DNA from: Moraxella caviae
GTDB taxonomy: Bacteria; Pseudomonadota; Gammaproteobacteria; Pseudomonadales; Moraxellaceae
Assembly (NCBI RefSeq): GCF_002014985.1
Contig: NZ_MUXU01000034.1
Span: 62,001 to 126,000, forward strand
DNA length: 64,000 bases
Direction: 5' to 3'
Shown here: positions 1-8,339 of the stretch, piece after piece
Position numbering within the stretch: the first letter of the stretch is position 1
How the letters are laid out: each line of letters opens with the position of its first letter
Made by a program: the position numbers and the translations under genes
The notes under the pieces: model-generated
Seen by the model: only the letters and a program-made list of their open reading frames with translations
Databases searched by the model: none
What the model was told of the DNA's origin: nothing

Positions 1-557
1 TCTCCCGATTTAGGTTTTAGTTGGTGAAAATTTATGAAAAGTGATTAAATAAATGGTAAAAATAATAAATGCTAAATTTGCCACTAACTACAAACGTTTT
101 ACCAAATCCTTACTGATAAGTTTTATTACACAGCGCATAAAATAAATTTTACTAAGCGCTTATCAAGCATCGGTGCAAAACATCAGTAAAATCAGTCCGT
201 TTACAAAAATTTTAGCAAGCGTGCTATCCTATCACACTAGCGAATTTTTCGCCACCATCACACGCCCACAACGCCAAAATTTTACACTTATGCTACAAAC
301 AAGCAAACAAGATTTAGATTGGCCAAAAAACAGCTAAACATTCAGCCAAAAGCTAGGTTTAAAATGACGCCATCAATTCCTTGCGTAAATCCATTTCACG
401 CACAAAAAGCTACAAAAATGTACAAAAATCCTTTAAAGACATCTTGCGCCAAATCCAATTACAAGGCATAATACAGTGTTTAAAAATGTTTTTGTGGCAA
501 AACTGCCCACAACCAATCAAACAACCAAAGAAAACGTATTAAATAAGGCAATTTTTT
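1..557. other. Intergenic region upstream of aspS
   Basis: AT-rich, with short broken frames on both strands and no recognisable coding, tRNA or rRNA signal. The only feature I can support is a promoter-like pair at 444-472. The left edge may hold the 3' flank of a gene outside the window. Confidence 0.5.
444..472 (+). promoter_or_regulatory. Putative sigma-70 promoter of aspS
   Basis: TTGCGC at 444-449 and CATAAT at 467-472 are separated by exactly 17 bp, about 85 nt upstream of the aspS start. The match is by eye and the hexamers are imperfect. Confidence 0.4.
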
Positions 558-2354
558 ATGATGCGTAGTCATTACTGCGGTCTTGTAACCGAAGCACTTA
601 CCGATCAAACCATCACCATTGCAGGCTGGGTTCATCGCCGCCGCGACCATGGTGGCGTGATTTTCCTAGACATGCGAGATCGTGAAGGCTTGCTACAAGT
701 GGTGATTGACCCTGACACCCCAGAAGCCTTTGCCACTGCGGACGCAGCCCGTTCTGAATACCTGCTAAAAATCACAGGTCGTGTGCGTCGCCGTTATGAA
801 GGCACAGAAAATGACAACATGACCAGCGGCAAAGTTGAGCTTTTGGCAAAAGAGATTGAACTGCTTGCCAAGGCTGACACACCGCCATTCCCATTAAATG
901 ACGAAAACATCAACGTTTCTGAAGAATTGCGCCTAAAATATCGTTTCTTGGATATGCGCCGCCCAGAAATGCAAGAGCGCATGAAGTTTCGTGCCAAAGC
1001 GACTTCTGTCATTCGCCGCTACCTAGACGATCACGATTTCTTGGACGTAGAAACGCCAATTCTAACTCGTGCTACCCCAGAAGGCGCGCGTGATTACCTT
1101 GTGCCATCACGCACACACCAAGGCGAGTTTTTCGCCCTACCACAATCACCACAGCTGTTCAAGCAGCTTTTGATGGTGTCTGGCTTTGACCGCTACTATC
1201 AAATCGCCAAGTGCTTCCGTGATGAAGACTTGCGTGCTGACCGTCAGCCAGAATTTACACAGGTGGACATTGAGACATCGTTCCTATCTGACGATGAAAT
1301 CATGGACATCGCTGAAGGCTTGACCAAAACTTTGTTCAAAACCATGCTGAACGTGGAATTTGACACTTTCCCACGCATGACTTATGCGGACGCCATGAAG
1401 TATTATGCGTCTGACAAGCCAGATTTGCGCATTCCACTAAAACTGGTGGACGTGGCAGACATCATGCAAAACGTAGAATTTAAAGTATTCTCAGGCCCTG
1501 CCCAAGATCCAAAAGGCCGCGTGGTTGCCCTGCGCATTCCAAATGGCGGTGAAATGAGCCGTAAGCAAATTGACGAATACACCAAATTTGTCGGCATTTA
1601 TGGCGCAAAAGGCTTGGCTTACATCAAAGTCAATGACGCAAACAACATCAACAACGGCGTGGACAAAGAATCAGGTCTACAATCACCAATCATCAAAAAC
1701 ATGACCGATGATGTGCTGGTTGAGCTGATTCAGCGCACCGAAGCCCAGTCAGGCGACATCATTTTCTTTGGTGCAGACAAAGCCAAAGTGGTGAATGATG
1801 CCATGGGCGCACTGCGTGTGAAGATTGGCACAGACCTTGAAATGTTCACTTGCGAATGGGCGCCTTTGTGGGTTGTGGACTTCCCAATGTTTGAAGAAAC
1901 TGACGATGGCAAGTGGACTTCGGTACACCACCCATTCACACGCCCAAAATGCTCGGTAGAAGATTTGAAAAACAATCCAGAAACTGCGCTGTCTATCGCT
2001 TATGACATGGTGCTAAACGGCACGGAAATCGGCGGCGGTAGCCTGCGTATCAACACCGTAGAAATGCAAGAAGCAGTATTTGACGCACTGGGTATCACTA
2101 AAGAAGAAGCCGAACTGAAATTTAAGTTCCTGCTAGAAGCCCTGCGCTTTGGTGCGCCACCGCACGGTGGTTTGGCGTTTGGTTTGGATCGCTTAATCAT
2201 GCTGATGGTGGGTGCAAGCTCAATCCGTGATGTAATCGCCTTCCCGAAAACCAAAACTGCAGAATGTCCGCTGACCGAAGCACCTGCTGAAGTGGACAGC
2301 AAGCAGCTGCGTGAACTTGGCATTCGTGTGCGTGAAAAAGAAAAAGCGCAATAA
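558..2354 (+). CDS. aspS: Aspartyl-tRNA synthetase (possibly non-discriminating)
   Basis: Charges tRNA-Asp with aspartate in the cytoplasm. At 598 aa it has the usual length of bacterial AspRS. The N-terminal anticodon-binding OB fold carries [16 protein letters not shown]. Class II motif 2 is visible as [14 protein letters not shown] and motif 3 as [13 protein letters not shown] near the C terminus. Residue 31 is His, the residue described for the non-discriminating AspRS of Pseudomonas aeruginosa, whereas discriminating E. coli-type enzymes carry Leu. This suggests, as inference, that the enzyme also makes Asp-tRNA-Asn for a GatCAB amidotransferase. Two adjacent ATG codons open the gene; the first is taken. 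An acyltransferase gene follows 12 nt later on the same strand, so co-transcription is likely. Confidence 0.97.
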   Translation: MMRSHYCGLVTEALTDQTITIAGWVHRRRDHGGVIFLDMRDREGLLQVVIDPDTPEAFATADAARSEYLLKITGRVRRRYEGTENDNMTSGKVELLAKEIELLAKADTPPFPLNDENINVSEELRLKYRFLDMRRPEMQERMKFRAKATSVIRRYLDDHDFLDVETPILTRATPEGARDYLVPSRTHQGEFFALPQSPQLFKQLLMVSGFDRYYQIAKCFRDEDLRADRQPEFTQVDIETSFLSDDEIMDIAEGLTKTLFKTMLNVEFDTFPRMTYADAMKYYASDKPDLRIPLKLVDVADIMQNVEFKVFSGPAQDPKGRVVALRIPNGGEMSRKQIDEYTKFVGIYGAKGLAYIKVNDANNINNGVDKESGLQSPIIKNMTDDVLVELIQRTEAQSGDIIFFGADKAKVVNDAMGALRVKIGTDLEMFTCEWAPLWVVDFPMFEETDDGKWTSVHHPFTRPKCSVEDLKNNPETALSIAYDMVLNGTEIGGGSLRINTVEMQEAVFDALGITKEEAELKFKFLLEALRFGAPPHGGLAFGLDRLIMLMVGASSIRDVIAFPKTKTAECPLTEAPAEVDSKQLRELGIRVREKEKAQ

Positions 2355-2366
2355 CACACGCCATTT

Positions 2367-3278
2367 ATGATGTTCGCTTGGCTAAAGTTCGTGCCAATGT
2401 CCGTGCTGACGACAGTGGCACGCATGGCAGCAATCTTGGCAAGAAATGCGAATGCCAGCATTTATCGCAGCATTCACACCAATCTTGCCTTGATATATCC
2501 TGCCATGCCAGACGATCAGCGTGATGCGCTTGCCAAAGAAGCACTCACCAATCAGCTCATCAGCACAGTGCATAGCGCCAAAAGCTGGGCAATGCCGCCT
2601 GCTTGGTCTGTCGCACAAATTAAAGACGTGCATGGTTTTGACATCTTGCAGCGCGGTCTTGCCAACCCCAAAGGTATGCTCGCTGTGGTGCCGCACATTG
2701 GCACATGGGAGATGATGAATGCGTGGATTAACCAATTTGGCAAACCCACCATCATGTACAAGCCATCAAATAACGTAAAACTTGATGAATTTGTGCTACA
2801 AGGCAGACAAAGGCTGAATGCAACGCTCGTCCCAACGGATGGCAGCGGTGTTAAGGCGATTTTTAAAACCTTAAAACAAGGCAGCTTTAGTGTGGTGCTG
2901 CCTGATCACGTGCCAGACCGTAACAGCGGTGAAATTGCGCCTTTTTTTGGCGTGCCGACTTTGACAGGTACGCTCGTGCCAAAACTCGCCCATAAAACAG
3001 GCTGTGCGCTCGTTGGCTTGGCGTGCATTCGCCGTACTGATGGACAAGGTTTTGATGTGTTTTGCTATGATTTGGCAGACCCAAACCTTCGTGATGCCGA
3101 CATTTACACCGCAACATCTGCGCTCAATACCGCCATGCAGCGCATGATTGAGCCGCACCTTGCGCATTATATGTGGGGTTATCGCCGCTTTAAATTTACC
3201 CCTTTTGGTGAAAATCCGTATTTACTGCCCTTTGATGAACTGCATAAATTAGCACTCAAACATCATGCCAATGGGTAA
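2367..3278 (+). CDS. Lysophospholipid/lipid A acyltransferase family protein (LpxL/HtrB-like)
   Basis: A 303-aa protein of the family that includes the late lipid A acyltransferases. It would act at the inner face of the cytoplasmic membrane, moving an acyl chain from acyl-ACP onto a lipid A precursor. The family's HX4(D/E) catalytic signature is seen as HIGTWE, followed by a second conserved block around LPDHVPDRNSGEIAPFFG and a basic segment YRRFKF near the end. The N-terminal 25 residues are hydrophobic, consistent with membrane association. It starts 12 nt after aspS and is followed by a putative glycosyltransferase, a neighbourhood that fits lipooligosaccharide synthesis. Which acyl position it serves (LpxL, LpxM or another) cannot be told from sequence alone. 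Confidence 0.85.
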   Translation: MMFAWLKFVPMSVLTTVARMAAILARNANASIYRSIHTNLALIYPAMPDDQRDALAKEALTNQLISTVHSAKSWAMPPAWSVAQIKDVHGFDILQRGLANPKGMLAVVPHIGTWEMMNAWINQFGKPTIMYKPSNNVKLDEFVLQGRQRLNATLVPTDGSGVKAIFKTLKQGSFSVVLPDHVPDRNSGEIAPFFGVPTLTGTLVPKLAHKTGCALVGLACIRRTDGQGFDVFCYDLADPNLRDADIYTATSALNTAMQRMIEPHLAHYMWGYRRFKFTPFGENPYLLPFDELHKLALKHHANG

Positions 3279-3362
3279 AATTTTGTTTAAAATCAACAGC
3301 AAATCTTAAACTTACCAAACAAGCCACACAAGCCAACTCATCAAAAACCAAAGAGAAACGCC

Positions 3363-4130
3363 ATGACAGAACCGACTAGCACTCATGCCGACACCAATTA
3401 CGTCATCTGCATGAAATGGGGTACAAAATATGGCGCTGAGTACGTCAATCGCTTGTATAACATGGTTGAGCGTCATCTGACCCTGCCGTTCACCTTTGTG
3501 TGCTTGACAGATGACAGCACTGGCATTCGCCCAGAAGTGGTCTGTTATCCCATTCCAGAGCTGAATTTGCCGCCAAATCTGCCTGAGCGTGGCTGGAAAA
3601 AACTCACCACTTTTAAGCCTGATTTATACGATTTAAAAGGCACGGCACTATTTTTGGACATTGATTTGGTGATTGTGGATAATATTGACTGCTTTTTCAC
3701 CCACAAAGCTGAGCATGACGACAGTGTGATGATTATCCGCGACTGGAAAAAACCTTGGCGCATGGTGGGCAACAGCTCAGTGTACCGCTTTAAAGTGGGC
3801 TATAACACCTACCCAAATTTGCTAAGCTTTTTTGAGCAAAATTTCGCCAAAATTCGCACCGAAGTACGCCACGAGCAAGCATTTTTATCCAATTATCTGC
3901 GTGAACATCACCATTTGGAATATTGGGACAGCTCATGGTGCGTCAGCTTTAAATACCACTGCCTGCGCAAAATCCCTTTGGCGTATTTTATGCCGCCCAA
4001 AAAGCCTACTGGCGCAAAAATCGTCGTTTTTCATGGGGAAATCAATCCGCCAGACGCCATCAAAGGCGGCGGCGGTAAATGGCACCGCTATGTTTTGCCA
4101 AGCGAATGGATTAAGCAGGCGTGGCGATAA
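3363..4130 (+). CDS. Putative glycosyltransferase, DXD-type
   Basis: A 255-aa soluble protein with no signal peptide. The N-terminal part (YVICMKWGTKYGAEYVNRLY) and the later FLDIDLVIVDNID block resemble nucleotide-sugar glycosyltransferases: the D-I-D triad would be the metal-binding DXD motif. A Trp-rich region RDWKKPWRMVGNSSVYRF follows. The sugar and acceptor are unknown. It lies 84 nt downstream of a lipid A type acyltransferase and ends before a strong terminator, so a role in surface glycolipid or lipooligosaccharide assembly is a reasonable inference and not a demonstration. The family has many poorly studied members. Confidence 0.65.
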   Translation: MTEPTSTHADTNYVICMKWGTKYGAEYVNRLYNMVERHLTLPFTFVCLTDDSTGIRPEVVCYPIPELNLPPNLPERGWKKLTTFKPDLYDLKGTALFLDIDLVIVDNIDCFFTHKAEHDDSVMIIRDWKKPWRMVGNSSVYRFKVGYNTYPNLLSFFEQNFAKIRTEVRHEQAFLSNYLREHHHLEYWDSSWCVSFKYHCLRKIPLAYFMPPKKPTGAKIVVFHGEINPPDAIKGGGGKWHRYVLPSEWIKQAWR

Positions 4131-4180
4131 ATGCACCCAACGTGGTAAACAAATTACACCACTAAACTTAAAAACCCCAC

Positions 4181-4213
4181 AAAAAAGCCCCATCAAACGA
4201 TTGGGGCTTTTTT
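4181..4213 (+). terminator. Rho-independent terminator (bidirectional)
   Basis: GCCCCA at 4187-4192 pairs with TGGGGC at 4202-4207 and is followed by six T. The six A on the left give a U-tract in the other direction, so it can serve both the glycosyltransferase (+) and the small gene ending at 4238 (-). Confidence 0.85.
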
Positions 4214-4237
4214 ACATAAAATCAGCTTGTCATAAAA

Positions 4238-4408
4238 TCAGCGCTTAAACATATCTGCTTGGCGGTGTTTTTTGACGTATTCAATCATGCAATCACGCAG
4301 CAGCTGACTTGCGGTGCGGTTATTGTCTCGTGCCGCCTGCTTGAATTGCTCCACCAAGTTTTTGTCTACACGCATATTAAATGTGGTTTGTTCGTCATGT
4401 GCTGCCAT
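4238..4408 (-). CDS. Small ribbon-helix-helix (CopG/Arc-like) DNA-binding protein
   Basis: A 56-aa protein, too short for most ORF cut-offs. It reads MAAHDEQTTFNMRV, then DKNLVEQFKQAARDNNRTAS, then QLLRDCMIEYVKKH. This is the classic plan of a ribbon-helix-helix repressor: a short beta strand (TTFNMRV), helix A ending in the N-R-T-A-S turn, and helix B. AAGG lies 8 nt upstream of the ATG, and there is a good promoter at 4476-4503. Such proteins are often antitoxins or plasmid-type repressors, but no toxin-like ORF lies next to it: the gene upstream on the same strand is a membrane protein behind its own terminator. It is probably a solitary regulator, perhaps autoregulated through a palindrome over its -10 box. 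Confidence 0.8.
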   Translation of the reverse strand: MAAHDEQTTFNMRVDKNLVEQFKQAARDNNRTASQLLRDCMIEYVKKHRQADMFKR

Positions 4409-4475
4409 GATTATCGCCTTTTGGTTTGTTATTCTTACTCTAGCTTGCGGCTCAGAGCCTAAAATTAAGGCGCTA

Positions 4476-4503
4476 ATTATAGCAATCCTTAAAGATTTTG
4501 CAA
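4476..4503 (-). promoter_or_regulatory. Promoter of the ribbon-helix-helix gene with overlapping palindrome
   Basis: On the minus strand TTGCAA (4498-4503) and TATAAT (4476-4481) are spaced by 16 bp, with a TGC extension before the -10. The palindrome GCTA-ATTA-TAGC at 4472-4483 overlaps the -10 and is a candidate operator. Confidence 0.6.
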
Positions 4504-4636
4504 GTGCTTTTTCGTTGATTTGGCATTTGTGGTATGCGTCCTGCTTACCAAAAATTCATCGCTATTATCAGTCCAAGACTGTCTTTTAAACCGCAATTTA
4601 GCCAAACTTAAGCCGCAATCAGGCTACAATCAAACC

Positions 4637-4668
4637 AAAAAAAACGCCCGTAAAATTACGAGCGTTTT
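4637..4668 (-). terminator. Rho-independent terminator of the DUF3360 gene
   Basis: AAAACGC-CGTAA (4641-4653) pairs with TTACG-GCGTTTT (4656-4668) with one mismatch. On the minus strand it is followed by a run of T, 14 nt after the DUF3360 stop codon. Confidence 0.8.
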
Positions 4669-4682
4669 GGTGTCAAATCTTA

Positions 4683-6188
4683 CTACACACGGAACTGCGG
4701 CAGCAATGCAGGCACGCCGGGGAACATACCCACCAAGCCCATAGACAGACACAAGATGATAAAGCCTACCAAAGGAATGATGACACGCCCAGACAAGCCC
4801 AAATCACGGCTGCGCTGTTTATCGCCAATCAAGCCAAGGTTATCAAGCAGCATGGTCAAAGACCAGCCAAACACAGGGTTTACCAGCGCAGAAGCGAATA
4901 CCACGATGGCTGCCGACTGCGTGGTTTTGCCCTTACGCGTCATTTCCATGCCAGCTTCAAGCAGTGGCACAAACACCGCCACAATCAGCGCTGTGCTTAG
5001 TACAGGCTGCCAAATCGCCAAGTCCATCGGATAGCCCCAAATGGCGGCAATGATACAAAAGACAGCTGTCAATACCGCACCTGCTGGAATTGGACGCTTG
5101 GCAATCGCCGCTGGCACGATGTAAGTACCCCACGATGAAGTGAAGTTTGCACCGCCCATCACTGAGCCTGCGATTTGGCGCACCGAACAGCCGACCATCG
5201 TGTCGTCAATGTTCATATAAGTGCGCTCAGAACGTGGCGGATAGCTGATTTTTTGGAACACTTGATGACCCAAGCAATCAGGCGACCACATGGCAACTGC
5301 CAACACCGCAAATGGGAACACCACGATAAACGCTTTTAAATCAGGTAAGCCCAGCGTCCAGCCTGTATTCTCGCCCCACCAATACATTGGGTTCATTGGT
5401 GGCAAGCCGGGCGCAGTTTTAAATTCAAAAGGCGCACCCAAAGCAAAGGCAAGCAGACCCGCCAAAGTACAGCCAATCGGCACCGCCAGCCAGCGTTTTT
5501 GCCAATGCTCAAGCAGTGCATACATGACGATGGTGGCAATGATAATCACAAAAGCGATGTGCGGCAAGCCAATGCCTTCTGCCCACGCAATCATATTTTT
5601 CACCTGCCCAATCGTACCGACAAAGCCAAGGTATAAAAGCAGACCGCCTGCCACACCATTACTGGTGAGCCTCGCCATCAAACTGCCGCCCTTAAACAGC
5701 GCCAGAATGATACCAAACACACCAATCAGCACACCGAATGCCAACGGGTGTCCGCCTGCCGCCACGACGATAGGAATCAGCGGAATCAAAGGGCCATGCG
5801 TACCTGCCAAGTTTGACGTTGGCAATAAAAAGCCAGACAGTAATAGCACGATGATACCGGCAATGATCATCTCATAGCGCACGTTTTCAAGGACGAACGC
5901 CTCGCCCAAGCCCAGCGGTGCTGCAAATGCTGCCGCCATTGCGCCCACCATCACGATTTTACCAATCGTGCCTGCCATCGCAGGAATGGTGTCTTCAAAT
6001 TCAAAACGGTAATCTTTAAAAGGTAGGTTTGGTCGCCAACGCTTTGGCTGCATGATTTGCAGCTCGTGGCTCAGATATTCATCACGGCTGGCAAATTCTG
6101 AGCTTGGTTTGTGCAATTCTTGGTAGCTTTTGCCACCTAAATCACTCAAAACCCCATTGCCTGCGACTGAATCTTCAACTTGACTCAC
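4683..6188 (-). CDS. DUF3360-family multi-pass membrane protein (putative transporter)
   Basis: A 501-aa inner-membrane protein. A hydrophilic N-terminal segment of about 65 residues (with RWRPNLPFKDYRFEFEDTIP) is followed by roughly ten to twelve hydrophobic segments, e.g. IIAGIIVLLLSGFLLPTSNL and ALIVAVFVPLLEAGMEM. Length and overall pattern match the uncharacterised DUF3360 family as I remember it, which is distantly related to the sulfate/xanthine permease fold. The substrate is unknown. Translation starts at GTG (6186-6188), supported by GGAG seven nt upstream; no ATG is well placed. It stands alone, divergent from yacG, between two terminators or long spacers. The family assignment is by recall and should be treated as probable. 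Confidence 0.75.
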   Translation of the reverse strand: MSQVEDSVAGNGVLSDLGGKSYQELHKPSSEFASRDEYLSHELQIMQPKRWRPNLPFKDYRFEFEDTIPAMAGTIGKIVMVGAMAAAFAAPLGLGEAFVLENVRYEMIIAGIIVLLLSGFLLPTSNLAGTHGPLIPLIPIVVAAGGHPLAFGVLIGVFGIILALFKGGSLMARLTSNGVAGGLLLYLGFVGTIGQVKNMIAWAEGIGLPHIAFVIIIATIVMYALLEHWQKRWLAVPIGCTLAGLLAFALGAPFEFKTAPGLPPMNPMYWWGENTGWTLGLPDLKAFIVVFPFAVLAVAMWSPDCLGHQVFQKISYPPRSERTYMNIDDTMVGCSVRQIAGSVMGGANFTSSWGTYIVPAAIAKRPIPAGAVLTAVFCIIAAIWGYPMDLAIWQPVLSTALIVAVFVPLLEAGMEMTRKGKTTQSAAIVVFASALVNPVFGWSLTMLLDNLGLIGDKQRSRDLGLSGRVIIPLVGFIILCLSMGLVGMFPGVPALLPQFRV

Positions 6189-6788
6189 AATTTTACTCCT
6201 TAATCATTGTGAACGTCGCCGCACGTTCGGCATTTTCATCATCTGTGATGCCAAAATTGCCTTATAAACGTGCGAAAAGGTAAGAAGCGTTTTGACTAAG
6301 GCTTTGAAAAATATACGAATTTGGCTTAAAAAAGCAATGGAAAATTCGCTGATTTTTTAAAGCGGTATTGACAGCGCAAATACAGCCGCCAAAACATCAA
6401 AACGCCACCAAGCAAAAGACTTGGTTTAGCGTGCGTGATTATAGCTTGCTTTTTTGTTTCTGTCATGTATTATTTTGATGATTTTAAAAATTCATGGCGG
6501 ATTTTTACGCGCACGCCTTGACGCGCACGCATCGCCCTACTTTATATCAACCCCACAAAAAGCACGCCACACTTGATAAACACTGCTTGTTTAGACAATT
6601 TGATGTGGTTTTGCACGGTGAAACTATCATTAAATTTTATGCTTTATATTTTGTAAAATGATGTATTTTTGGGTGCTGATTTGGTATAGTGTAAGATTAA
6701 ATTTGCACCGCCATTTTAAAGCAAATGCTTAATTACAAAACCGCTTTTAACAATCACTTTTCATAACAATTTTAAAAACAAGCAAACC
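6189..6788. other. 600-bp divergent intergenic region
   Basis: It separates the DUF3360 gene (-) from yacG (+). I find no credible ORF. Visible items are a short inverted repeat with arms GCCG/CGGC near 6213, a repeated ACGCGCACGC block around 6510-6530, and an extended -10 for yacG at 6682. The rest is AT-rich. Confidence 0.5.
6682..6690 (+). promoter_or_regulatory. Extended -10 element upstream of yacG
   Basis: TGGTATAGT matches an extended -10 (TGn plus TATAGT), about 100 nt upstream of the yacG start. No strong -35 is visible. Confidence 0.35.
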
Positions 6789-6977
6789 ATGACCGCCATC
6801 ACCACTTACCCTTGCCCAACCTGCCAAAAACCAGCCACTTGGACAGACAATCCCAGCCGTCCGTTTTGTTCAGAACGCTGCAAACTCATTGATCTTGGCG
6901 CATGGGCAAGCGAAGATTACAAAATCGCCACTCAAGACACGCCTTTTAGCGATGAATTGAGCGAAAATCAGCACTGA
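6789..6977 (+). CDS. yacG: DNA gyrase inhibitor YacG (zinc-binding)
   Basis: A 62-aa protein carrying the YacG four-cysteine zinc motif, C9-x2-C12 ... C27-x3-C31 (CPTC and FCSERC), followed by the family hallmark [14 protein letters not shown]. In E. coli YacG binds GyrB and inhibits gyrase activity. The length is typical for the family. It is often linked to coaE/pilD-type genes; here it is instead 65 nt upstream of argD and probably co-transcribed with it. gyrA lies about 40 kb away in this window. Confidence 0.93.
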   Translation: MTAITTYPCPTCQKPATWTDNPSRPFCSERCKLIDLGAWASEDYKIATQDTPFSDELSENQH

Positions 6978-7042
6978 CTTAAATTTGTAAAAACAGCGAC
7001 AAGAAACAACCTTCATAAAAACATTTTAATCAAGGAAAATCC

Positions 7043-8224
7043 ATGTCTTATTTAATGCCAACTTACGCCCGCCAGCCTGTGAATTTTGTGCGTGGCGAAA
7101 GCTCTTATTTGTATGACGAGCAAAATCGCGCCTATCTGGACGCTTTGACAGGCATTGCGGTGTGCGGGCTTGGGCATTGCCACCCTGCCATCACCAAAGC
7201 AATGCAAGAGCAAGCCGAAACGTTGGTGCATACCAGTAATTTGTTCGGCATTCCATGGCAAGAAAAAGCAGGCGAGCTTTTGTGTCAAGCGGCAGGCATG
7301 GAAAAAGTGTTTTTCGGCAATTCTGGCGCAGAAGCCAATGAATGCGCCATCAAATTAGCACGCCTTTTTGCCCATAAAAAAGGCTTGACACACCCAAAAA
7401 TCATCGTCATGCAGCACGCTTTTCATGGTCGTACGCTTGCCACAGTGAGCGCCACCGCCAACCCAAAAGCGCGCGAAGGCTTTTACACGCTAGACGATGA
7501 TTTTATCCGTGTGCCGTTTAATGATGTGGTGGCGGTAGAAGCACTTGCCAGTGATAAAGACGTATGCGCCATTTTGGTTGAGCCGATTCAAGGCGAAGGC
7601 GGTCTGCACTCCCCTGACGCTGGCTATTTAAAGGCACTTGAGCAGCTTTGCCATGACAACGACTGGCTATTCATGCTGGACGAAGTGCAAACGGGCAACG
7701 GTCGCACAGGCAAATATTTCGCCTACCAGCACACAGACGTGCGCCCTGACGTGCTGACTACCGCCAAGGGCTTGGGTAACGGCTTTCCTGTGGGTGCGTG
7801 CATGGTGGCAGGCAAGGCGACTAAGCTTTTTGGCGTAGGTTCGCACGGCTCAACCTACGGCGGCACGCCTTTTGGCAGCCGTGTGGTGTGCGCTGTCTAT
7901 GAAACGCTGACACCGCAAGTGTTACAAAACGCCCACGATAAGGGCGCTGCCATTCGCCAAGCGGTGCAAAATCGCTATGCTGACAAAGGCGTAACCTTGC
8001 GTGGTGTTGGCATGATGATTGGCATTGTCTTGCCAGAAAATATGGATTGCAGCGGCATTGTGGCACACGCACTGAATCAGTACCGCTTGATTTTAAACGT
8101 TACTGGCGGTAATGTCATTCGTCTTTTGCCAGCACTGAATCTCAGCGATGCCGACACTGACGAGCTCATCACTCGTCTAAGCGCACTACTGGACGATGTG
8201 TTTGCAGGTGAAGTTGGCGCTTAA
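7043..8224 (+). CDS. argD: Acetylornithine aminotransferase family protein
   Basis: A 393-aa class III pyridoxal-phosphate aminotransferase. It should convert N-acetylglutamate semialdehyde to N-acetylornithine in arginine synthesis; many ArgD enzymes also serve lysine synthesis as DapC. The PLP-binding signature is TTAKGLGNGFPVGA with Lys242. Other family blocks are GNSGAEANECAIKLAR, AFHGRT, VEPIQGEGG and the dimer motif HGSTYGGTPFGS. AAGGAAA lies just upstream of the ATG. Ornithine aminotransferase RocD, at 58144, is a paralogue of the same fold; the short N terminus and GIAVCGLGHCHP block favour ArgD here. The stop precedes the next gene's lipoprotein start by about 115 nt. Confidence 0.9.
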   Translation: MSYLMPTYARQPVNFVRGESSYLYDEQNRAYLDALTGIAVCGLGHCHPAITKAMQEQAETLVHTSNLFGIPWQEKAGELLCQAAGMEKVFFGNSGAEANECAIKLARLFAHKKGLTHPKIIVMQHAFHGRTLATVSATANPKAREGFYTLDDDFIRVPFNDVVAVEALASDKDVCAILVEPIQGEGGLHSPDAGYLKALEQLCHDNDWLFMLDEVQTGNGRTGKYFAYQHTDVRPDVLTTAKGLGNGFPVGACMVAGKATKLFGVGSHGSTYGGTPFGSRVVCAVYETLTPQVLQNAHDKGAAIRQAVQNRYADKGVTLRGVGMMIGIVLPENMDCSGIVAHALNQYRLILNVTGGNVIRLLPALNLSDADTDELITRLSALLDDVFAGEVGA

Positions 8225-8339
8225 AATAGACAAAACTTGGCAACCGAGCGGATTAAATAAGATGGCACGGCAAATTTGTGATTTTTTGAACAATTCCACC
8301 AAGGCAAATGCTTTGGTGGTACGCCCTGCCGTTTTACCA

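Noticed and set aside
4238..4682. Toxin-antitoxin pair around the ribbon-helix-helix gene
   Set aside because: No toxin-like ORF is next to it on either strand; the neighbouring plus-strand frames at 4259-4744 have no ribosome sites or family features.
8196..8339. Upstream extension of the PLD lipoprotein overlapping argD
   Set aside because: It would bury the lipoprotein signal peptide 48 residues inside the protein; ATG 8340 fits the lipobox.
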